Source of the DNA: Halostella litorea
Lineage (GTDB): Archaea > Halobacteriota > Halobacteria > Halobacteriales > Natronoarchaeaceae
Direction: 5' to 3'
Length of the DNA: 64,000 bases
NCBI RefSeq assembly: GCF_004785955.1
Contig: NZ_SJER01000004.1
Coordinates: forward strand, 124,001 to 188,000
Made by a program: the position numbers and the translations under genes. The notes under the pieces were generated by a model, which was not told the origin of the DNA, did not search any database, and saw only the letters and a program-made list of their open reading frames with translations. How positions within the stretch are numbered: position 1 is the first letter of the stretch; each line of letters opens with the position of its first letter. Below, piece after piece: positions 1 to 8,705 of the stretch.

Positions 1-54
1 CTCTCACTGGTCGCCGAAGACGCCCCCACCGCCCCTGGCCGCCCCGGGTAATTG

Positions 55-89
55 CCGAGGGAGGACACTATGAAAACATTCTCCCTCGG
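55..89. repeat. 9-bp inverted repeat before the PPOX gene
   Basis: CCGAGGGAG at 55-63 is matched perfectly by CTCCCTCGG at 81-89, leaving a 17-nt loop. It lies directly before a TATA-like TATTTAAG at 95-102. It may be an operator of the following gene or the terminator hairpin of a gene that lies outside the window. Confidence 0.55.
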
Positions 90-127
90 TGAAGTATTTA
101 AGACCGGTCGGTCCGCAGTCACGGAGT

Positions 128-577
128 GTGAGAGAACTCTCAGCCGACGAGATAGACGGAGTACTGACTCGGAACGGCGTCGGCGTGCTCGCGCTCATCG
201 ACGACGGACAGCCCTACGCCGTCCCGATGTCCTTTGGCTACGACGGGTCCGAGATGATGTTCCCGATGCAGTGGGGGACGGGATACGGCGGCCGAAAGGA
301 GCAGTGCGTCGAGTCGAACTCGAACGTCTGTTTCACGGTTTACGAGCAGGACCCCGACGATCCGGGGGTCTGGCGCAGCGTCGTCATCACCGGCGAACTC
401 CACGAGATAGACGAGGAGAAGACCCAGCAGGCCTACGCCAGTCTCGCGGCGAACGCCGAGTTCGCGCCGGAACTGGGCGTGTGGGGCGTCCCCTTCGACG
501 AAGTCGAACTCCGCCTGTTCGGCCTCTCGCTCGGTGACTGCGTGGGCCGAGAGTTCCCGACTCAAACGTCCACGTAA
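128..577 (+). CDS. pyridoxamine 5'-phosphate oxidase (PPOX) family flavin-binding protein
   Basis: A protein of about 149 residues with the split-barrel PPOX fold typical of small haloarchaeal FMN-binding proteins. A motif like GVLALIDDGQPYAVPMSFGY near the N-terminus forms the first strands and flavin contact, and a strand like CFTVYEQD follows. The substrate cannot be told; relatives reduce or bind flavins or F420-like cofactors. I chose the GTG at 128 because TATTTAAG at 95-102 sits about 26 bp upstream, as for a leaderless transcript, and the protein then begins at the family core (VRELSADEID). A longer GTG start at 89 would place the TATA box inside the coding region. The gene stands alone, followed by a 560-bp gap. 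Confidence 0.85.
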   Translation: MRELSADEIDGVLTRNGVGVLALIDDGQPYAVPMSFGYDGSEMMFPMQWGTGYGGRKEQCVESNSNVCFTVYEQDPDDPGVWRSVVITGELHEIDEEKTQQAYASLAANAEFAPELGVWGVPFDEVELRLFGLSLGDCVGREFPTQTST

Positions 578-941
578 CCCGTCGACCACGGCGAATCCAT
601 CGCGCCGAGTGCCGCCGTCACGCCGAATCGTCCGCGCGCTTCCGGACCCCATATATTGCTGGTTCAGTACAATACACACATATCACCGGAATGGGGTTGG
701 AGTGTATAGATATTCGAAATATGTACACAAATACTCCGTGTCGAATAGTAATACACATACTAAATCCCCTTAGTGCACATCTTTGCGCCAGTTCCAGATA
801 CATTCCTCGGTGTAATATTGCTATATTAGTTGCAGACTAGATCGAGTTCCAGATCTAAAGGATCACGGTGTCGAAATCGCCTATAACATGCGTAAATCGC
901 CGTTATTTTCAGAATCAACCGTCTTTTCGAATACCCACCCT

Positions 942-956
942 GCAATATAGTATTGC
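942..956. repeat. short perfect inverted repeat GCAATA-TAG-TATTGC
   Basis: A 6-bp palindrome with a 3-bp centre in the AT-rich region before hyuA. The size suits a dimeric regulator, but no second copy was found, so its role is open. Confidence 0.4.
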
Positions 957-1101
957 TTTATATTTACACAATTGGCTGACTTTCGAGCGTCGGCCTCGAC
1001 TGTCAGACGGTTGGACCTTCAGCGTCGTTCCGACGACGGAAACTGCACCGCACCGAAAGCCGGTCCGCAGACGCGTCCGGCCGAACGCGGTGATTGTTAG
1101 G

Positions 1102-1117
1102 ACCCCAATCTATTTGA
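1102..1117 (+). promoter_or_regulatory. putative hyuA promoter
   Basis: ACCCCAATCTATTTGA contains a TATA-like element (CTATTTGA) about 27-30 bp before the ATG at 1140, consistent with a leaderless mRNA. The first 12 bases are identical to the promoter of the rocA-type gene (25950-25961), at nearly the same distance from the start codon (38 versus 39 nt). Confidence 0.6.
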
Positions 1118-1139
1118 GCCGAGTTTGTAATTCATACAC

Positions 1140-3185
1140 ATGGAGTCGAGAGACCGCCTAGCAGTAGACATCGGTGGAACGTTCGTCGACTCGATCAAGT
1201 TCGATCGGGACACGGGCGAGATCGACGTGGAGAAGGCGTCGACGACGCCCGACCGGCCACAGGACGGCGTGCTCAACGCCATCGACAAGGTCGACGCCGA
1301 CCTGAGCGGGACCGAGGCGTTCGTCCACGGGACGACGCTGGGGCTCAACGCGTTCCTCGAACGGGAGGGCGCACGGACAGGCATCATCACGAACGAGGGC
1401 TTCCGCGACGTCTTCGAGATCGGTCGGACGAACGTCGAACGCGAGTCGATGTACGACATCCGCTACGAGAAACCGGAACTCATCGTCCCCCGCCGGCGGC
1501 GGATCGGCGTCCCCGGCCGGATCGACGCCGACGGCGAGGTGTCGGAACCGCTCGACGAGGCGGCCCTCCGGGAGGCCGCACGCGAACTGGTCGACGAGCA
1601 CGACGTCGAATCCATCGCGGTCTGTTTCCTGCACTCGTACCGGAACGGCGAACACGAACGCGAGGCCGGGGAGATCATCAGGGACGAGGTGCCGGAAGTC
1701 AGCCTGTCGCTGTCGAGCGAGATCACCGGCGAGTACCGCGAGTACGAGCGCACCAGCACCGCGGTGCTCGACGCCTACATCAACCCGATCTTCGAGTCCT
1801 ACGTCGACCGGCTGGACGGCGCGCTGCGCGACGACGGCTTCGACGGCTCCTTCTTCATCACGCGCTCGGGCGGGGGGACGCTGACCGCAGAGAACGCCAC
1901 GACGGCACCGGTCCATACGATCCTCTCAGGGCCGGCCGGCGGCCTCATCGGCGCCTCGCAGGTCGGCTCCGTCACCGACCGCGACAACCTGATCGCGGTC
2001 GACATGGGCGGGACCAGCCTCGACACCTGCGTCATCGAGGACGGCGCGCCGGCGGTCGAGTACGACTCCACGCTCGGCCACATGCCGATGATGATCCCGG
2101 TGTACGACATCCGGACGATCGGCGCGGGCGGCGGGTCGATCGCCTGGCACGACGGCGAGTTCCTGAAGGTCGGCCCGAAGAGCGCAGGGGCCGACCCGGG
2201 GCCGATCTGCTACGGCAACGGCGGCACCGAGCCGACCGTGACCGACGCCGCCGTCGCGCTGGGGTACATGGACCCGTCCCAGTTCCTGGGCGGCGACATG
2301 GACCTCAACCAAACGGGCGCGGTCGACGGCATCCGCGAGAAGCTTGCCGACCCCCTCGACATGTCCGTCGACGAGGCGTCCCGCGGCGTCTTCGACGTCA
2401 CGCTCGCTAACACCGTCGGCGCGATCCGCGAGATCACCGTCGAGAAGGGGCTTGACCCGCGGGACTTCACGATGGTCTCCTACGGCGGCGCGGGGCCGCT
2501 GTTCGTCCCGCTGCTGGCCCGCGAGATCGGTGCCAAGGAGGTGCTGATCCCGCACGCCCCGTCGGTGTTCTCCGCCTGGGGCATGCTGATGGCCGACGTC
2601 GTCTACGACATGGCCCAGACGTCGATCACCGTCCTCGACGAACTCGACTTCGCCGAGTTCGACGAGGAGTTCGCCGACCTCGAAACCGAGGGGGCCGAGA
2701 AGCTCGGCGAGGAAGGGTTCGGCTCCGACGAGCGCACCCTCGAACGCTTCGTGGAGATGCGCTATCTCGGTCAGGAACACACCGTCGAGGTAGACGCGAA
2801 CGACATCGACGACCTCTCGGAGCTCGGCGAGCGCTTCGAGGAGCGCCACGAGACGCGGTACGGCCACACGATGGACGACCCGCCGGAAGTCGTCCACCTC
2901 CGCGTCCGCGCCATCGGCGAGAACGACAAGCCGGCGATCGAGCCCCGGGAGCCGGCCGACGACCCCGCGGTCGAACCGGTCGGCACGCGCGAGGCGTACT
3001 GCTTCGCGGAGCGAGAGACGATACCGTTCGACGTGTACGACCGCGAGCAGCTACGCCCCGGCCACGAACTCGACGGCCCGGCGATCATCCAGGAGCCGAC
3101 GACGACCATCGTCTACCACTCCGACCAGACCGCGGAGATAGACGAGTACGGCCACATCCTCATCAGCGAGAAGGGATCAGAATGA
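1140..3185 (+). CDS. hyuA: hydantoinase/5-oxoprolinase subunit A (HyuA)
   Basis: 681 residues, the usual length for HyuA/oxoprolinase A. The N-terminus LAVDIGGTFVDSIKF is the ASKHA-fold phosphate loop. A second phosphate region with DMGGTSLDTCVIEDG lies near residue 285, and glycine-rich TIGAGGGSIAW and TDAAVALGY motifs follow. Family members couple ATP hydrolysis to opening of a cyclic amide (5-oxoproline, hydantoin, N-methylhydantoin) together with subunit B. The stop codon overlaps the ATG of the first hyuB (ATGA at 3182-3185), so the two are translationally coupled. The start sits where a leaderless transcript would begin. The exact substrate is not fixed by sequence; with the prolidase and peptide transporter nearby, 5-oxoproline is a reasonable guess. 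It is the only A subunit for four B subunits. Confidence 0.93.
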   Translation: MESRDRLAVDIGGTFVDSIKFDRDTGEIDVEKASTTPDRPQDGVLNAIDKVDADLSGTEAFVHGTTLGLNAFLEREGARTGIITNEGFRDVFEIGRTNVERESMYDIRYEKPELIVPRRRRIGVPGRIDADGEVSEPLDEAALREAARELVDEHDVESIAVCFLHSYRNGEHEREAGEIIRDEVPEVSLSLSSEITGEYREYERTSTAVLDAYINPIFESYVDRLDGALRDDGFDGSFFITRSGGGTLTAENATTAPVHTILSGPAGGLIGASQVGSVTDRDNLIAVDMGGTSLDTCVIEDGAPAVEYDSTLGHMPMMIPVYDIRTIGAGGGSIAWHDGEFLKVGPKSAGADPGPICYGNGGTEPTVTDAAVALGYMDPSQFLGGDMDLNQTGAVDGIREKLADPLDMSVDEASRGVFDVTLANTVGAIREITVEKGLDPRDFTMVSYGGAGPLFVPLLAREIGAKEVLIPHAPSVFSAWGMLMADVVYDMAQTSITVLDELDFAEFDEEFADLETEGAEKLGEEGFGSDERTLERFVEMRYLGQEHTVEVDANDIDDLSELGERFEERHETRYGHTMDDPPEVVHLRVRAIGENDKPAIEPREPADDPAVEPVGTREAYCFAERETIPFDVYDREQLRPGHELDGPAIIQEPTTTIVYHSDQTAEIDEYGHILISEKGSE

Positions 3186-4990
3186 GCAAAACCAGCACGC
3201 CCGGCACCGGGGACGCGGTCGACGGCGCGACGGTCGAGGTGATCCGCAACTACCTCACCTCGGCGGCGACCGAGATGCAACGCACCCTCATCCGGACGGC
3301 GTACAACACGATCATCTACGAGATCCTCGATTTCGGGATCTCGATGTACGACGCCGACCAGCGGCTGATCGCCGACTCGCCCGGCCTCTCGATGTTCCTC
3401 GGGGCGAACGACTACGGCCTCCGCCGGACCATCGAACATCTCGGGGAGGAGAACCTCGACCCGGGCGACGTGGTCCTCTGTAACTACCCCTACTGGAGTT
3501 CGACGCACACCCTCGACGTGCTCGTGTTCATGCCGGTGTTCCTCGACGAGGAACTCATCGGCTACACGGCGAGTCGCGCTCACTGGCTGGACCTGGGTGC
3601 GAAAGACGAGGGGTACGTCCTCGACTCGACGGACATGCACCAGGAGGGCGTCATCTTCCCCGGAACCAAGGTGTACAAGGGTGGCGAACCCGACGAGGAG
3701 ATACTCGACATCATCCGGTTCAACTCCCGCATCCCCGACAAGGTACTGGGTGACCTCAACGCCCAGATCGCCGCGTTGCGGACCGGGGCGGACCGGATGC
3801 GCGGGCTCCACGAGAAGTACGGAACCGACACCGTCGAGAGCAGCATCGACTCGGTCATCGACCACGGCGAGGAGACGGCCCGCGAGGCCGTCGCTGACCT
3901 GCCAGACGGCACCTGGAGCGCGGTCGGCCACGCCGACGGGATCACCTCCGACAAGGACGACCTGATCCGCGTCGAGGCCGAGGTGACGATAGACGGCGAG
4001 GAGTTCACGGTCGACCTCTCGGGGTCCTCGGACCAGGTCGACGCGCCGCTGAACGTCCCGCTGGGGATGAGCCAGACGCTGGCGAAACTCGCGTTCAAGA
4101 GCATCACGACGCCGAAGGAGGACTCGAACGAGGGGCAGTACGAGCCGCTCACCCTGGAGGTGCCGAAGGGCAACCTGTTCAACCCCGAGTACCCCGCCCC
4201 GACGTTCACGCTCTGGACGGCGTTCCTGGCCGTCGACGTCATCTACGAGGCGCTGGCGAAGGCCGTCCCCGAGCGCGTCTCGGCGAGTTCGGGGGGCGAC
4301 CTCTGTGACATCATGCTCTTCGGCGAGGACCCCGAGACGGGACGCCAGTTCGTCGAGGCGCTCAACGAGGGTGTCGGCTGGGGCGGCAACGACGCCCGCG
4401 ACGGCCCGAACGCCCTGATGCACATCGCCGAGTCGATGGTGCGGAACATCCCGGTCGAGGTCTTCGAGAACAAGGCCCCCATCGAGTTCGACGAACTGTC
4501 CCTGCGGCAGGACTCGGGCGGCCCGGGGAAACACCGCGGCGGCCTCGGCATCCAGCGCGACTACCGCTTCACCCATCCGACCGGCGGCCTCTCGATCGTC
4601 CAGAAGACCCAGACGGAGGGCTGGGGGATGGACGGCGGCGAACCCGGCGCGAAGAACGTCGTCGTCCTCGACCTCGACGACGGCTGGGAGGACCGCGTGC
4701 AGGTCCTCGTGGACAACGACGAGCTCTACGACGCGGCCGACGACGACCTGAAGTACGCCGGCATGTTTCGGGGCTCGTTCGAACCGGGCGAGACCATCTC
4801 GAACCGCTCGGGCGGCGGGGGCGGCTACGGGACCCCGCTGGAGCGCGACCCCGAGGCGGTCCGCGAGGACGTCCTCGACGGCTACGTCTCGCCCGAGGGC
4901 GCCCGCGCGGACTACGGCGTCGTCGTCTCCGAGGACGGCGAGATAGACCGCGAGGCGACGGCCGCGCTCCGCGAGGACCGCCGGAGCTGA
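3182..4990 (+). CDS. hyuB: hydantoinase/5-oxoprolinase subunit B (HyuB), copy 1
   Basis: 602 residues, full length for HyuB. It starts with the family core VIRNYLTSAATEMQRTL and contains the conserved HWLDLGAKDEGYVL, DMHQEGVIFPGTKVYKGGEPDEEI, ALRTGADRM and GGNDARDGPN blocks. The C-terminus has SNRSGGGGGYG followed by a DPEAVREDVLDGYVSPEGA tail. With HyuA it forms the ATP-dependent amidohydrolase of cyclic amides. It overlaps hyuA by four bases, so this copy is the direct partner of the single HyuA. It is closely related to the other three copies at 6389, 8702 and 11034. Confidence 0.93.
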   Translation: MSKTSTPGTGDAVDGATVEVIRNYLTSAATEMQRTLIRTAYNTIIYEILDFGISMYDADQRLIADSPGLSMFLGANDYGLRRTIEHLGEENLDPGDVVLCNYPYWSSTHTLDVLVFMPVFLDEELIGYTASRAHWLDLGAKDEGYVLDSTDMHQEGVIFPGTKVYKGGEPDEEILDIIRFNSRIPDKVLGDLNAQIAALRTGADRMRGLHEKYGTDTVESSIDSVIDHGEETAREAVADLPDGTWSAVGHADGITSDKDDLIRVEAEVTIDGEEFTVDLSGSSDQVDAPLNVPLGMSQTLAKLAFKSITTPKEDSNEGQYEPLTLEVPKGNLFNPEYPAPTFTLWTAFLAVDVIYEALAKAVPERVSASSGGDLCDIMLFGEDPETGRQFVEALNEGVGWGGNDARDGPNALMHIAESMVRNIPVEVFENKAPIEFDELSLRQDSGGPGKHRGGLGIQRDYRFTHPTGGLSIVQKTQTEGWGMDGGEPGAKNVVVLDLDDGWEDRVQVLVDNDELYDAADDDLKYAGMFRGSFEPGETISNRSGGGGGYGTPLERDPEAVREDVLDGYVSPEGARADYGVVVSEDGEIDREATAALREDRRS

Positions 4991-5129
4991 TCCCGCCGAC
5001 AGGGCACAGTCGGGGCCGGCCACGCGGGCGGCCCGGCCGCACCGACGACTGGACCGACCCGCTGTCGAGGCGAACCGCACGACGACCGACTCACCACCGA
5101 CGCTCACACCGACACCAACGACACCCATT

Positions 5130-6242
5130 ATGACGACCACGACATTCAAAGACCGACTGCACCGTTGCCAGAACGCGCTCGCGGAGGAGGACGTCGACGC
5201 GCTCGTCCTCTTTCCCAGCCCGAACCTCCTCTATCTCACCGGGTTCGACGAGGAGCCCGGCGAGCGCCACCTGCTGGCGTTCGTGACCCCCGACGACTTC
5301 GCCATCGTCGCCCCGCAGATGTACGCCGAGCAGATCATCGAGGAGACGTACATCGACGACGTCGACGCCTGGAGCGACGGCGACGACCCGATGGTCGCCG
5401 TCCGGACCGTCCTCGACCGCCTCGGCGTCGGCGGCGGGGAGGTCCTCCTCGACGACCGGATGTTCGCGCTCTTCAGCCTCGACGTCCAGAACGCGCTGCC
5501 GGACGCGTCGTTCGGGCTGGCGAGCGAGGTGCTCGACGACCTGCGCGTCCGCAAGGAGGAAGTCGAACTCGACGCGCTCCGCGAGGCCGCCCGGATATCC
5601 GACGAGGCCTCGGAGGCCGTCCGCGCGATGGGGGCCGAGGCGGTCGGGATGACCGAGGCGGAACTCGCCGAGGAGATCCGGGCCGAGGTCGACGCCCTCG
5701 GCGGCGAGGGCCTCCCGTTCGAACCCATCGTCGGGTCGGGACCGAAGGGCGCACAGCCCCACTACCGACACGGCGACCGGACGATCCGGGCGGGCGAGCC
5801 GGTCATCCTCGACTTCGGGACGCAGTTCGACGGCTATCCCGGCGACCAGACCCGAACCGTCGTCTTCGACGGCGATCCGCCCGAGGAGTTCGAGGAGATC
5901 CACGCCGTCGTCCACGACGCGCTCGACGCCGCGGTCGACGCGGTCGAACCCGGCGTCGCTGCCGAGGAGGTGGACGCCGCGGCGCGCTCCGTCATCGAGG
6001 ACGCCGGCTACGGCGACCGGTTCCTCCACCGCACGGGCCACGGCATCGGGCTGGAGGTCCACGAGGAGCCCTACATCGTGGCGGGCAACGAGACCCCCCT
6101 CGAACCGGGGATGGTCCACAGCATCGAGCCGGGCATCTACCTCGAGGGGAAGTACGGCGCGCGCATCGAGGACATCGTCGTCGTCACGGAGGACGACTGC
6201 GAGCGCCTGAACCACAGCCCGCGCACCTGGGAGCCGCTGTAA
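5130..6242 (+). CDS. M24 family metallopeptidase, Xaa-Pro dipeptidase/aminopeptidase
   Basis: 370 residues with the two-domain creatinase/prolidase layout: N-terminal creatinase-like domain (about 10-140) and C-terminal pita-bread domain (about 150-365). All five metal ligands are visible: Asp228, Asp239, His304, Glu333 and Glu347. This favours a true dinuclear peptidase cleaving X-Pro bonds in the cytoplasm over metal-free creatinase. It lies between two hyuB genes on the same strand, 139 bp after the first and 146 bp before the second. Cleaving X-Pro dipeptides brought in by the nearby ABC importer would feed the proline pathway further right; that link is inference. Confidence 0.88.
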   Translation: MTTTTFKDRLHRCQNALAEEDVDALVLFPSPNLLYLTGFDEEPGERHLLAFVTPDDFAIVAPQMYAEQIIEETYIDDVDAWSDGDDPMVAVRTVLDRLGVGGGEVLLDDRMFALFSLDVQNALPDASFGLASEVLDDLRVRKEEVELDALREAARISDEASEAVRAMGAEAVGMTEAELAEEIRAEVDALGGEGLPFEPIVGSGPKGAQPHYRHGDRTIRAGEPVILDFGTQFDGYPGDQTRTVVFDGDPPEEFEEIHAVVHDALDAAVDAVEPGVAAEEVDAAARSVIEDAGYGDRFLHRTGHGIGLEVHEEPYIVAGNETPLEPGMVHSIEPGIYLEGKYGARIEDIVVVTEDDCERLNHSPRTWEPL

Positions 6243-6388
6243 CGGCCCCGACCCGCCATGCAGACAGCCACGCTCGAACCACGCGCGAGCCATCACGTAT
6301 CGACCCGGACAGCCACGACGCCGTCGACCACGCCGCCCCGGTCGCCGGCGGGCGCTCGCCGGCCGACAGCCGCGAGGGGGCGGTGACG

Positions 6389-8173
6389 ATGGCGGGCGCA
6401 GACGAGGTGGACCCGGCGACGGTCGCCGTCATCCGCAACTACCTGAACTCGGCGGCGACGGAGATGCAGCGGACGCTGACGCGGACGGCGTACAACACGA
6501 TCGTCTACGAGATATTCGACTTCGGGCTCTCGATGTACGACGCCGACCTCCGCCTGCTGGCGGACTCGCCGGGGATATCGCTGTTCCTCGGCGCGAACGA
6601 CTTCAGCGTGCGCAAGGGCGTCGAGCACGTCGGGCGGGAGAACCTCGACCCCGGCGACGTCGTCGTCCTCAACTACCCCTACTGGAACTCCTCGCACACG
6701 CTCGACGTCTGCCTGTTCGCCCCCGTGTTCCGCGACGGGGAACTCATCGGCTACACGGCGAGTCGCGCCCACTGGCTGGACCTGGGCGCGAAAGACGAGG
6801 GGTACGTCCTCGACTCGACGGACATGCACCAGGAGGGAATCATCTTCCCAGGGACGAAGGTGTACAAGGGCGGCGAACCCGACGAGGAGATACACGACAT
6901 CATTCGCTTCAACTCCCGCATCCCGGACAAGGTCATCGGCGACCTCAACGCCCAGATCGCCGCGCTTCGGACCGGGGCGGACCGCCTGTCCGAACTCCAC
7001 GGGAAGTACGGCTCCGACACCGTCGACGCCGCCCTCGATCGGATCGTCGACCACGGCGAGCGACAGGCGCGGGCGGGGATCGCCGACCTGCCCGACGGCA
7101 CCTGGAGCGCGGTCGACTACGTCGACAACGACGGCGTCTCCGACGACCCCGTCCGGATCGGCGTCGAGGTGACGGTCGACGGCGACGAGTTCACGGTCGA
7201 CTTCTCGGACTCATCGGACGCGGTGGCGGGGCCGATCAACGTGCCGCTCGGGCGGACCGAGGCGGTCTGCAAGTTCTGTCTGAAGACGCTGACGACGCCC
7301 GAGGAGACGTCGAACGACGGCCACTACCGGCCGGTCGACGTCGTCGCGCCCGAGGGGAACCTGTTCAACGCCCAGTACCCCTCGCCGACGTACACGCTCT
7401 GGGCGTCGATCCTCGCGGTCGACGTCGTGTTCAAGGCGCTGGCGAAGGGGATGCCCGAGCGCATCCCGGCCAGCACCGGCGGCGACATCGCCAGCGTCAT
7501 GCTCTACGGGACGGACCCGGAGACCGGCAACCGGTTCGTGGAGGCGAACAACGAGGGCGTCGGGTGGGGCGCGACGAATGAGCGCGACGGCCCGAACGCC
7601 CTGATGCACTACGTCCAGACGATGGTGCGGAACATCCCGGTCGAGGTCTTCGAGAACAAGGCCCCCGTGGAGTTCGACGAACTGTCCCTGCGCCAGGACT
7701 CGGGCGGGGCCGGCGAACACCGGGGCGGCCTCGGCATCCGCCGGGATTACCGCCTCACCCACCCGACGGACGTCCTGGCGATCATCAAGAAGACCCGGAC
7801 CGAGGGCTGGGGGCTGGCGGGCGGCGACCCCGGCGCGAAGAACGTCGTCGTCCTCGACCTCGACGGGAGCGACCCCGACGCCCGCGACCGGGTCCAGGTG
7901 ATCACCGACAACGGCGACGACTACCCCGACGACGGGAAGGAGTGGGTCGGCATGATGCGCGGCTCGTTCGAGCCGGGCGAGGTGGTGTCGAACCGTTCGG
8001 GCGGCGGGGGCGGGTACGGCGACCCGTACGACCGTGACCCCGAAGCTGTCCGCGAGGACGTCCTCGACGGCTACGTCTCCCCCGGGGCCGCCCGCGAGGA
8101 ATACGGCGTCGTCGTCTCCGAGGACGGCGAGATAGACCGCGAGGCCACCGCGGAGCTACGCGCGGGGCGCTGA
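6389..8173 (+). CDS. hyuB: hydantoinase/5-oxoprolinase subunit B (HyuB), copy 2
   Basis: 594 residues. It begins with MAGADEVDPATVAVIRNYLN, then the same block order as copy 1 (HWLDLGAKDEGYVL, DMHQEGIIFPGTKVYKGG, ALRTGADRL, VGWGATNERDGPN, SNRSGGGGGYGDPYDRD). The start at 6389 matches the N-terminus of the other copies; a GTG six bases earlier is also possible. Long stretches are nearly identical to copy 1 at DNA level (for example around 3608 and 6799), which suggests recent duplication or gene conversion. The substrate-facing middle region differs more, for instance FSDSSDAVAGPINVPLG against LSGSSDQVDAPLNVPLG. No HyuA partner is adjacent. Confidence 0.9.
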   Translation: MAGADEVDPATVAVIRNYLNSAATEMQRTLTRTAYNTIVYEIFDFGLSMYDADLRLLADSPGISLFLGANDFSVRKGVEHVGRENLDPGDVVVLNYPYWNSSHTLDVCLFAPVFRDGELIGYTASRAHWLDLGAKDEGYVLDSTDMHQEGIIFPGTKVYKGGEPDEEIHDIIRFNSRIPDKVIGDLNAQIAALRTGADRLSELHGKYGSDTVDAALDRIVDHGERQARAGIADLPDGTWSAVDYVDNDGVSDDPVRIGVEVTVDGDEFTVDFSDSSDAVAGPINVPLGRTEAVCKFCLKTLTTPEETSNDGHYRPVDVVAPEGNLFNAQYPSPTYTLWASILAVDVVFKALAKGMPERIPASTGGDIASVMLYGTDPETGNRFVEANNEGVGWGATNERDGPNALMHYVQTMVRNIPVEVFENKAPVEFDELSLRQDSGGAGEHRGGLGIRRDYRLTHPTDVLAIIKKTRTEGWGLAGGDPGAKNVVVLDLDGSDPDARDRVQVITDNGDDYPDDGKEWVGMMRGSFEPGEVVSNRSGGGGGYGDPYDRDPEAVREDVLDGYVSPGAAREEYGVVVSEDGEIDREATAELRAGR

Positions 8174-8375
8174 CTCGGAACGCCATCCGGGCAGCGCCGC
8201 TCGACCCCGCAGAAACCTTGATTATCCCGCCGTGTGACTGACTGCACAGCGACGACCCGCACAGCCTCCGGTCGAGTGTCAGCACGGCGTGTCGACGGCG
8301 ACCGTCGCCGGCGCGGCGACCCGCCTCGACCGCGGCACCGTTCGACCGCGCACCGACGGACCAGACGACACGACC

Positions 8376-8705
8376 ATGACGGACATTCAGCTACACGACC
8401 TCGACGCGAACTGGAGCGAGAGCACCGACGACCCACTCACCCTGCACGAGAGCGACGACCCGACCGCCGAGACCGGGACGTTCGTCATCGAACCCGGCGA
8501 GCGCGTGCCCGCCGAGGGGACGACGAGCCACGCGGGCGACGAGGTCTCGGTCATCCTCTCGGGGGAACTGGAGGTGGTCACCGAGGAGTCCCGGACGGTC
8601 GGGGCGAACACGCTCTCGGTGATCCCGGCGGGGGTGGAACACTACTCGGTGAACCACGGCCCGGAGCCGGTGAGACTGGTCTACACGATCCTCGGGGAGC
8701 TATGA
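8376..8705 (+). CDS. small cupin-domain protein
   Basis: 109 residues with a single cupin barrel: cupin motif 1 around TTSHAGDEVSVILSGELEVV and motif 2 around LSVIPAGVEHYSVNHGP. Small cupins bind a metal or sugar/amino-acid derived ligand and may isomerise, sense or stabilise it; the ligand is unknown. The ATG at 8376 was preferred over an upstream GTG at 8289 because the added 29 residues are low-complexity Arg/Thr/Asp sequence. The stop overlaps the ATG of hyuB copy 3 (ATGA at 8702-8705), so it is translated with it and probably serves the same pathway. Confidence 0.85.
   Translation: MTDIQLHDLDANWSESTDDPLTLHESDDPTAETGTFVIEPGERVPAEGTTSHAGDEVSVILSGELEVVTEESRTVGANTLSVIPAGVEHYSVNHGPEPVRLVYTILGEL

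Larger units (their letters stand above)
578..1139. other. AT-rich intergenic region upstream of hyuA
   Basis: About 560 bp with much lower GC than its surroundings and no credible ORF. It holds several symmetric elements: GTGTA (702-706) facing TACAC (724-728), GCAATA-TAG-TATTGC at 942-956, and GATAC-N10-GTAAT at 797-816, a shortened relative of the ATTAC-N12-GTAAT element found elsewhere in the window. This looks like a regulatory region for the hyu operon. Confidence 0.6.

Noticed and set aside
3113-5149. A 678-residue minus-strand open frame opposite hyuB copy 1, and other long opposite-strand frames (5091-6296, 8681-10069, 37743-39902)
   Set aside because: High GC removes stop codons in the frame antisense to real genes. 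These frames have low-complexity Val/Arg/Asp composition and no domain, while the opposite frame encodes a clear family.
1140-6242. Creatinine degradation (N-methylhydantoinase plus creatinase plus sarcosine oxidase)
   Set aside because: The M24 protein has all five metal ligands, unlike creatinase; no creatininase or cytosine deaminase-like gene is present, so the HyuAB/M24/DAO co-occurrence is not enough.
5165-8173. A 1002-residue open frame apparently fusing a long Arg-rich region to HyuB copy 2
   Set aside because: The first ~408 codons overlap the prolidase gene in another frame and are Arg/Pro/Gly noise. HyuB begins at 6389.
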